NCBI GenBank assembly: GCA_963849635.1
Contig: CAWKIA010000045.1
Span: 124,001-188,000 of the forward strand
Origin: CAVRUD01 sp963849635
GTDB lineage: Bacteria; Chloroflexota; Chloroflexia; Thermomicrobiales; UBA6265
DNA length: 64,000 nucleotides
Direction of reading: 5' to 3'
The notes beneath the pieces are model-generated. The model ran no database searches. It saw only the letters and a program-made list of their open reading frames with translations, and had not been told where the DNA came from. How positions within the stretch are numbered: position 1 is the first letter of the stretch; the number at the start of each line of letters is the position of its first letter. Positions 1-9,607 of this stretch are shown here, one piece after another. A program made the position numbers and the translations under genes.

Positions 1-565
1 ACGTGCCGAATGGATAGCCGTTGCAGACGCAGCCCGCCGGGCAGAGCGTTCTCCCGCGGCAGGGACCACCGCAGCCGTCCGGGTCGGTGTCGATACATGT
101 GCCGTCGAAGAGGTCGTTGCAGACACAGCCTTCGGCGCAATAGTCGTCCTGCAACGGTGCACAGTCACCGCTACAGGTAATCGGTGCGGTTGTGGTAGTC
201 GTGGTCGTGGTCGGCGCCGCGGTGGTGGTCGTTGGCGCCTGGGTCGTTGTAGTGGTTGTTGAGGTGGTCGTGGGAGCCGGTGTCGTCGTCGTGGTCGCGG
301 CTGTGCCAGGCGCGGTGCAGTCCTGCGGTGGGCGGCAACGGGAATTGCCGTTGCTGTAGACGCAGCAGACGCAGCCGGGCTTGCACACGCCAGGGTTGCT
401 CGCGCAGACCGAGTTGCCGCACTGGGCTTGCGTAACTTGCGCAGCTGCTGCCCGGCGCACGCCCAGCAGTCCGAGTAGGCCCGCGGCGCCCGCTGAGATG
501 GCTGTGCGCCGAGAGGTCCTCCGCGCGAAGGCTCGGGTCAGGTCATCGAACCGTTGATTCTCCAT
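1..565 (-). CDS. Tat-exported cysteine-rich protein with Thr linker (partial, C-terminus outside window)
   Basis: The start is the ATG at 563-565; the gene runs off the left edge after about 188 codons. The protein begins MENQRFDDLTR, has a twin-arginine signal (SRRT at residues 18-21) with an Ala/Gly/Leu core, and a likely cleavage site near AAAQVTQ. Next comes a module shared with the four genes upstream: QCGN, CASNPGVCKPGCVCC, then YSNGNSRC. A Thr/Pro linker of about 40 residues follows, then repeats of the type C-x3-C...EGCVC...GTC...DGCGG. The features indicate Tat secretion followed by disulphide bonding outside the membrane; no catalytic motif is visible. It is the most distal member of a five-gene same-strand array. 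The function is unknown; an adhesive or surface role is only a guess from the mucin-like linker. Confidence 0.75.
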   Translation of the reverse strand, partial: MENQRFDDLTRAFARRTSRRTAISAGAAGLLGLLGVRRAAAAQVTQAQCGNSVCASNPGVCKPGCVCCVYSNGNSRCRPPQDCTAPGTAATTTTTPAPTTTSTTTTTTQAPTTTTAAPTTTTTTTTAPITCSGDCAPLQDDYCAEGCVCNDLFDGTCIDTDPDGCGGPCRGRTLCPAGCVCNGYPFGT

Positions 566-661
566 CCCTTCACTCTCCTCATGGACTACCAGCGAATCCG
601 GCGCGCTGCTGGGTATCCCACGGGTCCAAGGGGCACCTGATTCAGGGGCCGGTCGTACGAC

Positions 662-1561
662 TTACCCAGCAGCATCAACGCAGGTGCCGTCGAAGTCGTC
701 ACTGCACACGCAACCAGCGGGGCAGTTGAACCCGTTTTCCGGGCTGCAACCGCCACCGCACGTTCCCGTCGCCGGCGCGGCGATGCAGGTGCCGCGGAAG
801 ATGCCGGTGCAGACGCAGCCAGTCGGACAATGTATTCGGTTGAACGGTTGGCAAACACCGCCGCAGCCGTTTGCGTCCTTGGGCACGCAGGTGCCACTGT
901 CGATCCCGGTGCACACGCAGGTGGACGGGCAGAACACGCCGTTGCCTGGTGCGCAGCCACCACCGCAGCCGTTTGCGTCCGGCTTGGCGCATATGCCGCT
1001 CGGATAGGAGTTGCAAAGGCAACTCGCGGGGCAACTGCCGTTAGGACTGACCATATGGCAGCCACCGCCGCAGCCGTCCGAATCGGGGGTGACGCACGAA
1101 CCGCTGCTCCAGCCGCTGCAAACGCAGCCTTCCGTGCAGTCCTCGTCGAGCACAACTGAACAGTTGCCGGCACAGGTGTTTGGCGGGGCGGTGGTCGTCG
1201 TGGTCGTCGGCGCAGCGGTCGTCGTGGTGGTGGTTGTTGTTGTAGGTGCCACGGTCGTCGTCGTGGTAGTCGTAGGCGCCGCAGTGGTGGTCGTGGTGGC
1301 GACTGTACCCGTGCAGTTCGCCGGCGGCATGCAGCGGGAATTGCCGTTGGAGTACGTGCAGCAGACGCAGCCGGGTTTGCAGACGCTCGGGTTACTCGCG
1401 CAGATGACGTTGCCGCATTGAGACTGCGTCACCTGGGCGGCGGTTGGCCGGAACGCGGCGAGTAGTCCGACCAGGGAGGCGGCGCTGGCCTTGAGGACAG
1501 AGCGCCGGGAGACGCCGGTCGCCACGGTGCGGGCCAAATCGTCGAATCGCCGATCATCCAT
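662..1561 (-). CDS. Tat-exported Thr-linker, Cys-repeat secreted protein
   Basis: This is a complete 299-residue member of the array. The order is: MDDRRFDDLAR leader, twin arginines at residues 19-20 (SRRSVLK), a hydrophobic core, and cleavage predicted near residue 42 before QVTQ. The conserved module follows (QCGN, CASNPSVCKPGCVCC, YSNGNSRC), then a Thr/Ala/Pro linker at about residues 85-130. The C-terminal half holds five repeats of roughly 32 residues, each with the pattern C-x3-C-x(7-8)-C-x3-C-x-C...G-x-C...GCGG. It is the best-preserved copy and defines the repeat. No transmembrane anchor, LPxTG motif or enzyme motif is visible. By family logic it is a folded disulphide-rich secreted protein; the substrate or partner is unknown. 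Confidence 0.82.
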   Translation of the reverse strand: MDDRRFDDLARTVATGVSRRSVLKASAASLVGLLAAFRPTAAQVTQSQCGNVICASNPSVCKPGCVCCTYSNGNSRCMPPANCTGTVATTTTTAAPTTTTTTTVAPTTTTTTTTTAAPTTTTTTAPPNTCAGNCSVVLDEDCTEGCVCSGWSSGSCVTPDSDGCGGGCHMVSPNGSCPASCLCNSYPSGICAKPDANGCGGGCAPGNGVFCPSTCVCTGIDSGTCVPKDANGCGGVCQPFNRIHCPTGCVCTGIFRGTCIAAPATGTCGGGCSPENGFNCPAGCVCSDDFDGTCVDAAG

Positions 1562-1595
1562 GCAGCTCCTCCAAAGTCACGATTGCCGGATCGTC

Positions 1596-2430
1596 TCAGC
1601 CGCCGCAGCGATTGTTGATGCAGCCGAGACTTACCCCGCCGCAGCAGTCGACAAAGCTTGAGCAGGTGCCGCCGCGGGGCCGGCAGCACAGCGTCGGCAG
1701 ATCGTTGGCCGAGCCGTCGAAAATCTGGTCGCAGGACATCGGTTCAGGTAGTTGACAGCATGTCTCGGAGCCGAAGAAGCAGCCCGAACCGAGCGGTTGA
1801 CACGGCACGGACGTGGTCGTGGTCGCGGCCATTGAGCTGCAGAGCCCTCGGCATGTCCCGAAGATGCACGCGAAGCCGTCGTCGCACGCCCCTGTGTCAG
1901 ACCCGCTGCAGCTTCTTCCCTGGGTGTCGTTGACGCAGGAGAGGCCGCCGTCAAGGCGCTGGAGGCATTGGCAGGGACTTGCGCAACAGACGCCGTTGCA
2001 GTTCGTCGATCCTGGTGGGCAACCGGGTGTGGCGGTCGTTGTGGTTGTGGTGGTTGGCGGCGCGGCCGTCGTGGTGGTGGTCGTCGGAGCAGGCGTCGTG
2101 GTTGGCCGTGCGGTTGTTGGTGGTCGGTGCAGGAGTTGTGGTTGAGCCAGCCACTGAACCAGGGGCACACGTTCCCGGCGGGCGGCAGCGACTATTGGTG
2201 ACCTGGCCGACCGAGTTGGTGTAGATGCAGCAGACGCACCCGGCCTTGCAGTTCCCTGGATTGCTTGCGCAGAACTGGTTGCCACAGGCGACCTGCGTGA
2301 CCTGGGCGTCGGCGTGCCGCCGTGCCCCGAACACGCCGAGCAAGACGGACAAGCTGCCTTTGACGGCCACGCGTCGAGAGATGCCCGTGGCCAGGGTGCG
2401 CGTCAAGTTGTCGAACCGCTGGTCATCCAT
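1596..2430 (-). CDS. Tat-exported Thr-linker Cys-rich protein, frameshifted in the linker
   Basis: The N-terminal half (from 2430, MDDQRFDNLTR, SRRVAVK, then QVTQVACGN and CKAGCVCC) is in one frame. The Thr-rich linker and Cys-rich C-terminus (NCNGVCCASPCQC ... CINNRCGG, ending at 1596) are in the next frame. The switch lies near 2111-2135, inside the repetitive ACC/ACA codons, and equals one extra base. Reading across it gives about 277 residues of the same architecture as the neighbours, with a different Cys domain rich in CC and CQ pairs (CCQLPEP, LCCRPRGGTC, DCCGG). This could be a base-calling error, a real null allele or slippage in the linker; the sequence alone cannot decide. Confidence 0.68.
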
Positions 2431-2464
2431 TTACTCGCGAAGCCTTTCGTTTTGATCTCCGTAG

Positions 2465-4549
2465 CTACCTCGGCGCGCAACCGCCCGCCCCGCAGACGTA
2501 ATTAGGCGGGCAGCAACCTGTGAAGCAGCATTGCTGATCTGGCGCGCAGCAGTCGAAATCACCCGCGATATCGCGGCAGCAGGACGAGCCGATGTCGCAC
2601 GTCGAGGTCGTGCCGTTGGGCTTCAGGCCACAACATGTCCGCGCTGTGCCGAAGCACTTACCTTCGCAAACCTGGTCTTTAGGCCGGCAAACGGAATCTC
2701 CTCCGGAACTACAACACGCCTCATCCGGACCGCAGCAGGCGCCTTCGCAGCACGACGCGCACCCAACACACCCACCGGTTGCCGGATCGCACCGTTGGCA
2801 CCGTCCACACGTCTTCTCGACGCACTGCCCCCCCGCGCACACGTGGCACAGATCGCCGTTGCACGCCTGACCGTTCTTCGCGCCGGTCTCCATGCAGCTT
2901 CCGGTCGCAGAATTGCAGACAAAATCCTGGCAGAAGTCGACATTGACGCAGCCGATGGTGTTCGGGGTGAGGAGGCAGGAGCCGTTGGCCTGGCATGCTG
3001 CCCGTTCGGTGCAGGTCGAGCCGCAGTCCGAGCCGACTGACTTGAGGACGCACGTCTGGAGGGTCCGGTCGCAGGTGGCGCAGGGTCCGCAGTCGAGCAG
3101 GTCCACGCCGGGGGCGCACTCGCCGCCGATGCAGGCGACGCAGACGTCGCAGCCCTTGCGGTCGAAGGAGCCTCCGCTGAGCGCGGTGTCGACACACATG
3201 CCGGTAGTCGAATCGCAGACGAAGTCGTGGCAGATCTCGGAGTGCTCTGGGCACACCACACTTGAACCGCCCGTGCATGCTCCGTTCTGGCAGGTGGCTC
3301 CCTGGACACAGAGGTTGTTCGAGGTGCAGGCGATGCCGTTCGCCTTGGACGTGGGGTCGGAGCATTGCCCCGTTGCCGGGATGCACGTCCCTGGGTCGTG
3401 GCACTGGTCGGCGCCGCAAACGACTGGCTGCGTTCCGACGCACGTGCCGTTCGCGCAGGCGAATGCCTCAAAGCATCGGTTGCCGTCGCCGGGGCAGGTG
3501 GCGTCGTTGTTGGCGGGCCGGCAGATCCCGGTTGTCCGGTCGCAGGCGTTGCATGGGCCGCAGTCGATCGGGGCGCCGGCGACGCAACTCCCCTGGCCGT
3601 TGCAGATCTCACCACCGTCGCACGGCGAGAAGTTGGAGCAACTCGTCCCCAACGGTTTCGGTGTTGAGGCGCATTGCCCATTTGCCGGGTTGCACGCCCA
3701 CGAGTTGCACGGGTCGTTGATGACGAGGCAGATGATCGGGTTGCCGCCGACGCAGGCGCCGTTCTGGCAGGTATCAGTTTGGGTACAGGGGTTGCCGTCG
3801 TTGCAGGTGGTGCCGTTGGCGACTGGCGTCAAGCTGCTTGTGGAGACGTTGACATCACAGGTAGCACACCCGCTGGCATGGGCCTGGCCGTGGGCATAGC
3901 AGACGCCACCGACGAGGCAGAATCCCGAGCGCAAGTCATGGACACAACCCCGCTGCGGATCGCAGTGGCTGTTGGTGCAGTCCAGCCCGTCGGTGCAGGT
4001 ACCCCCCGCTGCGCATGGGTCGACCGGCGCGGTCGTGGTGGTCGTTGTCGTCGTCGGTGGCAGTGTCGTCGTTGAGGTCGGCGCTGAGGTGGTGGTGGGC
4101 GCCGGGGTCGTCGTCGGTGTCGCTGTTGTGGTCGGTTGAGCAGTCGAGGTGGTGGTTGTGGGTGCCGGTGTCGTCGTTGTCGGAGCGGCGGTCGTCGGCG
4201 TGGCAGTCGTCGTTGGCCGGACAGTCGTGGTGGTCGGCGCCGGTGTGGTGGTAGGAACGCTGCCGCCAGCCTCGGTCCCGGGGGCGCACAATCCCGGTGG
4301 GCGGCAGCGGCTGTTGGTGACCTGGCCGACCGAATTGGTGTAGATGCAACAGACGCAGCCGGGCTTGCAACCCCCGGGGCTACTCGCGCAGAACTGATTG
4401 CCGCAGTAGACCTGCGTGACCTGGGCGTCGGCGCCGGCGCGCTGTCCGATCGCCGCAAGGAGGCCGGCGGCGGCCACCTTCAACGCGGAGCGCCGGGAGA
4501 GGACGCGGGCCAAGGTTCGGGTCAGGTCATCGAATCGCTGGTCGTCCAT
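2465..4549 (-). CDS. Large Tat-exported Thr-linker multi-Cys-repeat protein
   Basis: An intact 694-residue member, the largest of the array. The leader is MDDQRFDDLTR with SRRSALK (twin Arg) and an Ala/Leu core, then QVTQVYCGN, CASSPGGCKPGCVCC and SRCRPPGLC. A Thr/Pro/Ala linker spans about residues 100-175. The remaining 500 or so residues are Cys-rich tandem modules such as CNDGNPC..TDTCQNGACVGG, CDRTTGIC and CDSTTGMCVD, about 40-45 residues per unit. The end has a denser CC pattern (CCEGACCGPDEACC, CCFTGCCPP) reminiscent of granulin-type spacing. CNDGNPCT-type repeats occur in secreted proteins of several bacteria and in eukaryotic matrix proteins; homology is not claimed. No enzyme motif is seen. 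Confidence 0.82.
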   Translation of the reverse strand: MDDQRFDDLTRTLARVLSRRSALKVAAAGLLAAIGQRAGADAQVTQVYCGNQFCASSPGGCKPGCVCCIYTNSVGQVTNSRCRPPGLCAPGTEAGGSVPTTTPAPTTTTVRPTTTATPTTAAPTTTTPAPTTTTSTAQPTTTATPTTTPAPTTTSAPTSTTTLPPTTTTTTTTAPVDPCAAGGTCTDGLDCTNSHCDPQRGCVHDLRSGFCLVGGVCYAHGQAHASGCATCDVNVSTSSLTPVANGTTCNDGNPCTQTDTCQNGACVGGNPIICLVINDPCNSWACNPANGQCASTPKPLGTSCSNFSPCDGGEICNGQGSCVAGAPIDCGPCNACDRTTGICRPANNDATCPGDGNRCFEAFACANGTCVGTQPVVCGADQCHDPGTCIPATGQCSDPTSKANGIACTSNNLCVQGATCQNGACTGGSSVVCPEHSEICHDFVCDSTTGMCVDTALSGGSFDRKGCDVCVACIGGECAPGVDLLDCGPCATCDRTLQTCVLKSVGSDCGSTCTERAACQANGSCLLTPNTIGCVNVDFCQDFVCNSATGSCMETGAKNGQACNGDLCHVCAGGQCVEKTCGRCQRCDPATGGCVGCASCCEGACCGPDEACCSSGGDSVCRPKDQVCEGKCFGTARTCCGLKPNGTTSTCDIGSSCCRDIAGDFDCCAPDQQCCFTGCCPPNYVCGAGGCAPR

Positions 4550-4696
4550 CTCCGTTGCTCCTTGACCCGAAGGCGTCGAACACGTCCGATTGCGATACGG
4601 ACTCGAATCGAGCCTCGCTGCGCCACTCCCGTGTCAGAAAAGCGCCAGCTTTCCTGGTATCGACCGTTTCGATACGGAGTGACCTGGCGACCATGG

Positions 4697-6277
4697 CTAC
4701 CCCAGCTCGCAGCCGAACGTTCCGCAAGACTGACCGGCCGGGCAGCATCCCGTAAGGAGGTTGGCTGCGCAGCATGTCGAACCGATGGGGCATGTCTTGA
4801 GGTTCCCAAAGATGTCCTTACCGCAGCAAACCTTGGGACTGGTGAGACACACGCCCGCGCAGACCATCGTGAGGTCCTGTCGGCATCCTGTGCTCGCAGT
4901 CCCGGTACAGCACGCCCACCCCGGTGCGCAACAAAAATTGCTACAGGTCGTCTGACCGCAGATACCGTTGCAGCATGAATCGCAGTCGACGCAGCCGACG
5001 CCTGGCTCGCACCGCTCGCACGCACCGCACGTCTTGGGGACGCACCGTCCTCCTGAGCAGACGTGACACAGGTCGCCGCCACAGGCCAGGCCGTTTTTCG
5101 CGTTCGACTCCACGCACTGCCCGTTGGCCGAGTTGCAGACGGTCGCCTCGCAGAAGTCCACATTGATGCAGCCGTCACTGGGGACGCTGACGGCATACAC
5201 CATTGGCCCGGACAGGTCGCCCGCTCGGTGCAGGTTGAACCGCAGTCGGTGCCGACTGGCTCAGGGGCGCACGCCCCGGTGCTGTGGTCGCACGTTTGCG
5301 CAGAGACCGCAAAAGACCTCATCCAGGCCGGAGTCGCATACGCCATCGACGCAGGTGGTGCAGAGGTCGCAGCCTTTGCGGTCGTAGGCACCGAAGCCGA
5401 GAGCGGCGTATCAACGCAGGCGCCAGCTGGCCGGGTCGCAGACAGCGTCGTGGCAAATCTGCGTGGGCTGCGGACAGACCGAGGTAGCGCCGCCCGTACA
5501 GGCGCCACTCTGGCAAGTGGAACCCTGGACGCAGCGATTTGCGTGGGGGCAAGTGGTGCCGTTGGCCAGATTCGTGAAGGCAGACGTGCTCACGCTCGTG
5601 TTGCAGCCGCTGCACCCATTGGGATGGATCTCGCCGTCGGCGTAGCACACGCCGGAGATGAGACAGAAGCCGGAGCGCAGGTCGTGGACGCAGCCGCGTA
5701 CCGGGTCGCAGTGGCTGTTGGTACAGACTAGGCCGTCGTCCTGACAAGGGGGGGCGTTGACGCAGACGCCGCTTGGCGGGGCCGTAGTTGTGGAGGAGGT
5801 GGTCGGAGGCGCCGTCGTCGTCGGTGCGCCAGTCGTGGCTGGACCGGAGGTAGTGGTCGTTGGTGGCGCGGCGGTGGTTGTCGGCGCAGTGGTAGTAGTC
5901 GGGGCGACCGTGGTGGTCGGTGCCGTCGTCGTCGTGGTTGGCGGGGCGACAGTGGTCGTCGGGGCGGACGTCGTCGTCACGGGCGGTGCCGTGGTCGTGG
6001 ACGCGGGCGCAACCTCCACGCCAGGGCTGCACGTGCCCGGTGGGCGGCAGCGGCTGTTGCCGTTGCCGTACACGCAGCAGACACAGCCGGGCTTGCAGAC
6101 GCCAGGATTGCTCGCGCAAACGACGTTGCCGCACTGAGCCTGCGAGACCTGGGCGCTCCCGGTCTCCCGGAGTCCGAACATGCCGAGCACGCCGGCGGTA
6201 GCTGCCTTCAGGACCGCGCGGCGGGACTGGTCGCGCGCCAGGTTTCGTGTCAGGTCGTCGAACCGCCGCTCATCCAA
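4697..6277 (-). CDS. Tat-exported Thr-linker multi-Cys-repeat protein, four compensating frameshifts
   Basis: A close paralogue of the 2465-4549 gene. The N-terminus (MDERRFDDLTR, SRRAVLK, QVSQAQCGN, CASNPGVCKPGCVCC), the long Thr/Pro linker and the first Cys modules read in one frame to 5411. The C-terminal modules (GCINVDFC ... CGTFGCELG) read in the same frame from about 5203. Between them the paralogue-like sequence alternates between two frames: shifts near 5421-5430 (+1), 5392-5402 (-1), 5291-5300 (+1) and 5195-5208 (-1). Ignoring them gives about 526 residues aligned with the paralogue, e.g. GTDCGSTCTERATC against its SDCGSTCTERAAC. It lacks some central repeats. Sequencing error or recent decay are both possible. 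Confidence 0.68.
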
Positions 6278-6807
6278 AAACGTCCGCCTTCCGTGTGCCA
6301 GAACTCGCTGGCAATGGCCTCGTCGCTTGCGTTGCTCCTGATCGCCGAACGAAGAGCCGCAGCGCCTGAGTTTTTAGCGATCGCAGAGCGATGAGGGGGA
6401 CGTCGCGCAGACCGTCGCGGCTCAGTGTCGGTCCGCGAAACACACGTGAACCTTGCGATGTGGACGATCCGATGCGAGCTCGACTCCCGGCAGCGATCAT
6501 GCGTTCATGACGCGCCAGAACTGCCAATACCTCTCCCGATCGGTCTCCCGCGTGAAACGCTGTCCGTGTTTTCGGAGCACGATCGAATGAATGAAGCTGC
6601 GATCCGGACATCTGCGTCCTCCCGCGATTTGCATGAGACGTCTGCGCGTTTCCTCGTTGAACACGCGCAAGCAGCAGCGAGCGGCCGTTGACCGGCCGCC
6701 ATATCGCATCAGTACGTCAGTACATTCGTTGTGTTGACTTAATCGGATCGTAGCGAGATCAAGAGGACCTGCCCATTAGGGAAACTACTCTATTCATGGC
6801 GGAGGGA
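6278..6807. other. 530-bp intergenic stretch, no gene recognised
   Basis: It lies between the start of the first cysteine-rich gene (minus strand) and the end of the LuxR-type regulator (minus strand). It should hold the promoter of the cysteine-rich array, reading leftwards. Short open frames on both strands (for example 6497-6709 minus) have no recognisable family, Shine-Dalgarno support or convincing composition. I see no inverted repeat or RNA signature. Confidence 0.5.
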
Positions 6808-9557
6808 CTACTCTATTTCGCCGCCCCGTTTGGCAGGTTGCGCGTGAGAGTCCGGTCTCGAGAACAATGCGTTAGCGGACAACATGCCTTTTTCGCGGGC
6901 CGCCCCGACCGCTTCGGCCCGCGTACGTGCCTCCAACTTGGCCATGATGCGGGCGACGTGGTTCCCAACGGTGCGATGACTCAGATAGAGGACAGACCCG
7001 ATCTCGCGGTCGGTGTGCCCGGCGGCCAGAAGCGGCAAGACTTCCGCCTCGCGCGGAGTCAGAAGGACTTCGGGCATCACGGCAGCGGTCGCTAGTGGGA
7101 CGAGCGCTTCTGCAACCGCCTGGTCCAAACGAAGAGCCCGGCCGGCAGCCCAGGCGCTGGCGAACGCCGGTTCGCCGAGGGTGGTGAGGGCGGTGGCGTG
7201 GGCCTGCTCGCACGCTACGAGGTGCTTCTCTCCCCGAAAGCGGTACCCGGTTTGATCGCGTAGGGCGTCGGCAGCGCCCAGCATTCGAGCGCTCTGTTCC
7301 GCCAGGCCAACGGCGATCGCGACTGTCCCTACGCTTTCGATCGTGTCGATGATGACGCGCGTGTCGGTGCTTTCTCGGATCTGGCCCAATGCGTCCTGGT
7401 AGTGCCTGAATGCCAGCTCGAAATCGCCTTCGTCGCGGGCAATGTCGCCCAGGTCGCTCAGAATGAGGATGATGCCTGAGATGTAACCCATATCGCGTTG
7501 GAGATGGAGCGCTTCCCGCAGGCGATCACTCGCCAACTCCTCGTTTCCTTGCAATCGGTCCATGACCGCAAGGTTGACCAGCGAGATACCTGTCACGATC
7601 CTCGATAGTCGTTGGTCGGCCACGATTTGGGCGGTGGCCAGTGCGTCCTCGAAGAGGGCGGACGCCCGGTCCTTGTCGCCCTCAACGAGGACCAACCCAC
7701 CCAGGAAGATCAGCGCATAGGCCGCATGGAGCGTATCGCCGACATCTCTGCAAAGGGCCAATCCTGCGCTCAGATTGGTCTCCGCGTCTCGCGTGGCGCT
7801 GAGATACAGGTCGATAATGCCGAGCAATGTGCGTGCCCGGGCCCGGTCTGCCAGTGGCGAATCTCCTCCCTGGCCCAGAGCGCGTTCCAACCAGCCGCGG
7901 CCCTCTTGGAAGTGGCCCTGGCCGTACCAGTAGCGACCGAGCGCCCCGGCGAGCCGCAAGAACTGCTCGCTCTCCCCCGCCTCCTCCAGCCAGGTCAGGG
8001 CCGATCGCAGATTGGCCCTCTCCGCTTCCAGTCGGGCGACGGCCTCGTCGCCGTTTGGCAGCAGTTCGGCTAGTTCGTACTGAGTGGCGAACGAGAGAAA
8101 GTACTGAGCGTGCGCCCGACGCACGTCGTCCTGCTCCTCGTCTTCCGCAAACCGCTCTCCCGCGAACTCGCGAATCGTTTCCAACATTCGGTAGCGTGCC
8201 GTGCCGTCACGATCGGCCTCTTGTCGCAGCAAGCTGGCGTCGATGAGTGTGCCAGTCGAGTCCAGGACCGTGATGAACGTCGATCCATCCACCGCGCGAC
8301 TGACGGCTTCGGCCGCGTCCAGCGAGAACCCACCCGCGAAGACCGCGAGGCGGCGAAAGAATGTCTGCTCTTCGGGACTGAGGAGGTCGTAGCTCCAGGC
8401 GATCGCATTACGCAAGGTGTGGTGGCGGTCTGTGCGCTCCCCGCCTCGGGAGAGCAATGGCAACCGGGTTGCCAGCCGCTCTCGGAGCGTTGTCAAAGGC
8501 AGATGCGTCAGGCGGGCCGCGGCGAGCTCAATGGCGAGAGGCAGCCCATCGAGCAAGCGACAGATGTCCGCAATGAGCGTTACGTTCGCGTCCGATAAAG
8601 CAAAGGACGGTACGACGTCCCGGGCGCGCTCTGTGAAGAGCTGCAACGCCGACACGTCCGCCAATTCCTCCAGCGGCGTCGCCGCATGCTGATTTGGCAA
8701 CTCAAGCGGTGGAACAGGAAGCGCGTGCTCACCAGCCACGCGTAACAGTGTTCGACTCGTAACCAGGATCCGCAGTTTCGGACAATGCATGAGCAGGTCG
8801 GTAACGAGCGAGGTCGCCTCCATCACGTGCTCGAAATTGTCAAGAACCAGGAGCGCTTCGCTCTCGCGCAAGGCGGCGACCAGCGAGTCTCGGATCGAGC
8901 GATCACCCCGCTCCCGGAGGCCAAGGATGCCCGCGATACTCGTGGCGACCAGGGTGGCATTGGGGACCGGAGCGAGCGGGACAAAGCGGGCGCCGGCGGC
9001 GGAAGCCTCCGCAACCGTGCTCGCAATCTTGATCGCAAGCCTGGTCTTCCCAACACCACCGGGGCCGGTCAACGTGATGAGGCGGACACCGTCGCGTCGA
9101 AGGAGGTCGGCGGCCACACTCAGCTCACGTTCTCGGCCAATGAGTTCGGTAAGCGGGCTTGGCAGATCCGAGGCGGGGTCCTTTATCCGCCTGGGTAAAG
9201 GAACCAATCGTGGTGGACCAGTCACGGTCCGCACCGGGATTGCCGTCGGGATTCGGTGGTGGTCGCGATACCTCGTCAGATCAGAATGTTTGATTCGAAA
9301 GACGCCTGCTCCTTGGTGGCGAGCAGGTCGCCGCGGGCGATGGCGCGACGGATGGTGCGTTCGTTGAGCCCGAGGTCAGCGGCTGCCTCACGCGCCGACA
9401 CCGTGCTTGTCACCTCGACGTGGTGTCCGCTGTCCGGTGTCCGGTGTCGAACGTGTTTATCCATCGTGCCTTTTGGATCACTGACAATCGGTTGCGGGAC
9501 AGACTCTGAAGCAGCGATCCTGAAGTATGACGTAGCTTGAGACTCACTGCTTCGCAA
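6808..9557 (-). CDS. HTH - NB-ARC-type NTPase - TPR - LuxR HTH transcriptional regulator, one frameshift
   Basis: The main frame (6808-9234) encodes about 808 residues: LIGRERE, a Walker A GPGGVGKTR, Walker B-like ALLVLDNFEHV, GLPLAIELAAARL, TPR-like helices, and a C-terminal LuxR HTH (LTPREAEVLPLLAAGHTDREIG ... RTVGNHVARIMAKL). Just upstream, 9310-9557 encodes an excisionase/MerR-like HTH (SAREAAADLGLNERTIRRAI). The main frame continues past its GTG to RIKHSDLTRYRDHH, which completes that HTH domain, so one base is missing near 9305-9310. The whole protein is therefore about 880-915 residues. The exact start is unsure; the ATG at 9462-9464 or a nearby GTG are alternatives. It is probably a signal-integrating activator; its target is unknown. 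Confidence 0.78.
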
Positions 9558-9607
9558 AGAGCGATAAAGTATGGATCTTCGCGCGGCACCGTAAGAGGGG
9601 GACGAGT

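Noticed and set aside
684..1421. Long plus-strand open frames rich in Val and Gln opposite the Cys-rich genes
   Set aside because: They are antisense shadows of Thr codons (ACC/ACG read as GGT/CGT) and Cys codons, with no start context; the minus-strand Tat signal and Cys pattern decide the coding strand.
171..6137. Simple GTC/GTG repeats resembling a CRISPR or satellite
   Set aside because: They are the threonine linkers of the secreted proteins; there are no regular spacers or identical direct repeats.
6497..6709. 70-codon minus-strand frame ending RYWQFWRVMNA
   Set aside because: No ribosome site, no recognised family and no neighbour logic; probably a chance frame.
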